A DNA stretch of 18,575 bases from Bacillota bacterium. Lineage in GTDB: Bacteria > Bacillota > Bacilli > Lactobacillales > Aerococcaceae. Shown piece after piece: positions 18,191 to 18,575 of this stretch (positions within the stretch are counted from its first letter, which is position 1; every line of letters starts with the position of its first letter). The position numbers and the translations under genes were made by a program. The notes beneath the pieces were generated by a model. That model saw only the letters and a program-made list of their open reading frames with translations. It was not told the origin of the DNA and did no database searches. The DNA lies in contig JAEZWY010000056.1 in assembly GCA_023442905.1 (NCBI GenBank), positions 1 through 18,575 on the forward strand, written 5' to 3'.

Positions 18191-18575
18191 TTGGAATTGA
18201 ATATTAACACACGAATTAAACGACTAAGAAATGAGCATAAATTAACTCAAAAAGAGTTGGCTGAATCAGCAAATATTTCTGAATCTTACTATCGAAAAAT
18301 TGAAACAGGCAACAATTCACCGAGTATAGAAACGCTTAATAATATTGCCAAAGCATTAGATGTTTCCTTACTTTATTTAATCAATGACCGTATAGAAGAG
18401 ATGGAAAATCGTTCTGAAATTGAAGAACTAAGATTACGTGAGATTTTCAGAAATATACCAAAAGAGCAACTAGATATTGCTGAAGGTTTAATCATTCAAG
18501 CTGCTCGACTACGTATCCTTTTGGATGACAATTGGAAGGATATTTTGGAGAATGGAGAGTATGAGCGATTTAGAC
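18191..18575 (+). CDS. XRE-HTH protein with TerS-like C-terminal segment, truncated by window end
   Basis: 128 residues are visible. Residues about 6-64 are an XRE helix-turn-helix (TRIKRLRNEHKLTQKELAES, ISESYYRKIETGNNSPSIETL, IAKALDVSLLYLI). After a helical linker, LREIFRNIPKEQLDIAEGLIIQAARLRILLDDNWKDILENGEYERF (about 83-127) matches the start of phage small terminase subunits as I remember them (AARLR-x-x-LDD-x-W-x-DI-x-ENG). The position after HNH and cos supports TerS. The in-frame start is TTG at 18191, 10 bases after AAAGGAGG. A better-placed ATG at 18187 is out of frame and closes after six codons, so a start-site frameshift is possible. Confidence 0.65.
   Translation, partial: MELNINTRIKRLRNEHKLTQKELAESANISESYYRKIETGNNSPSIETLNNIAKALDVSLLYLINDRIEEMENRSEIEELRLREIFRNIPKEQLDIAEGLIIQAARLRILLDDNWKDILENGEYERFR

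Noticed and set aside
1..18575. CRISPR array or insertion sequence
   Set aside because: No regularly spaced direct repeats with unique spacers and no transposase frame were seen; the only repeats are the operators, origin-like repeats and short start modules.

Overview
The window is the left end of a temperate phage integrated in the chromosome of a low-GC Gram-positive bacterium (Bacillota, probably Lactobacillales; the genus is not decidable from the sequence). Host DNA occupies about 1-1262: the 3' end of a YkvI-type membrane protein gene, a CsbD-like stress protein gene, and the tmRNA gene ssrA. The prophage starts at the 3' end of ssrA, with its integrase immediately beyond. The right end of the prophage lies outside the window.

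Layout. 1390-4998 (leftward): lysogeny block with tyrosine integrase, AbiF-type HEPN protein preceded by its own promoter and small structured RNA, a FlgT-C-like protein, ImmA-type peptidase and CI-type repressor. 4999-5430: genetic switch with divergent promoters and four copies of an AGTGTC-N6-GACACT operator. 5181-9962: rightward early genes (Cro-like, DUF3102, ORF6C, DUF771-like, small HTH and small unknown proteins), interrupted by two leftward inserts: a membrane protein gene (5804-6349), and a cassette of two small ORFs headed by what reads as a group I intron ribozyme (about 8836-9104, minus strand). 10039-15035: recombination and replication module (RecT with extra HeH domain, four-cysteine PD-(D/E)XK nuclease, replisome organiser with internal direct repeats, DnaC-like loader, RusA, SSB). 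15051-16701: small late-early genes including an NrdH-like redoxin. 16715-17137: ArpU-type late regulator. 17138-17634: almost gene-free but full of RNA structure, with four T-tailed hairpins and a tRNA-like T-arm element. 17732-18575: HNH endonuclease, cos-like region, and the start of an XRE-HTH/TerS-like gene cut by the window end.

How it works together. CI and Cro compete for the operators; CI lacks a self-cleaving peptidase domain, so induction probably goes through the adjacent ImmA. The early promoter at 5109 drives the rightward genes; RecT, nuclease, SSB and RusA make a phage recombination system; organiser plus loader recruit the host helicase; ArpU is expected to switch on the packaging genes across the structured gap.

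The two most interesting objects are the AbiF-like toxin/ncRNA unit at 2600-3753, whose promoter-RNA-terminator-toxin layout resembles type III toxin-antitoxin loci, and the group I ribozyme-like RNA at 8836-9104. Both come from reading pairings and motifs by eye; no database search or folding was run.
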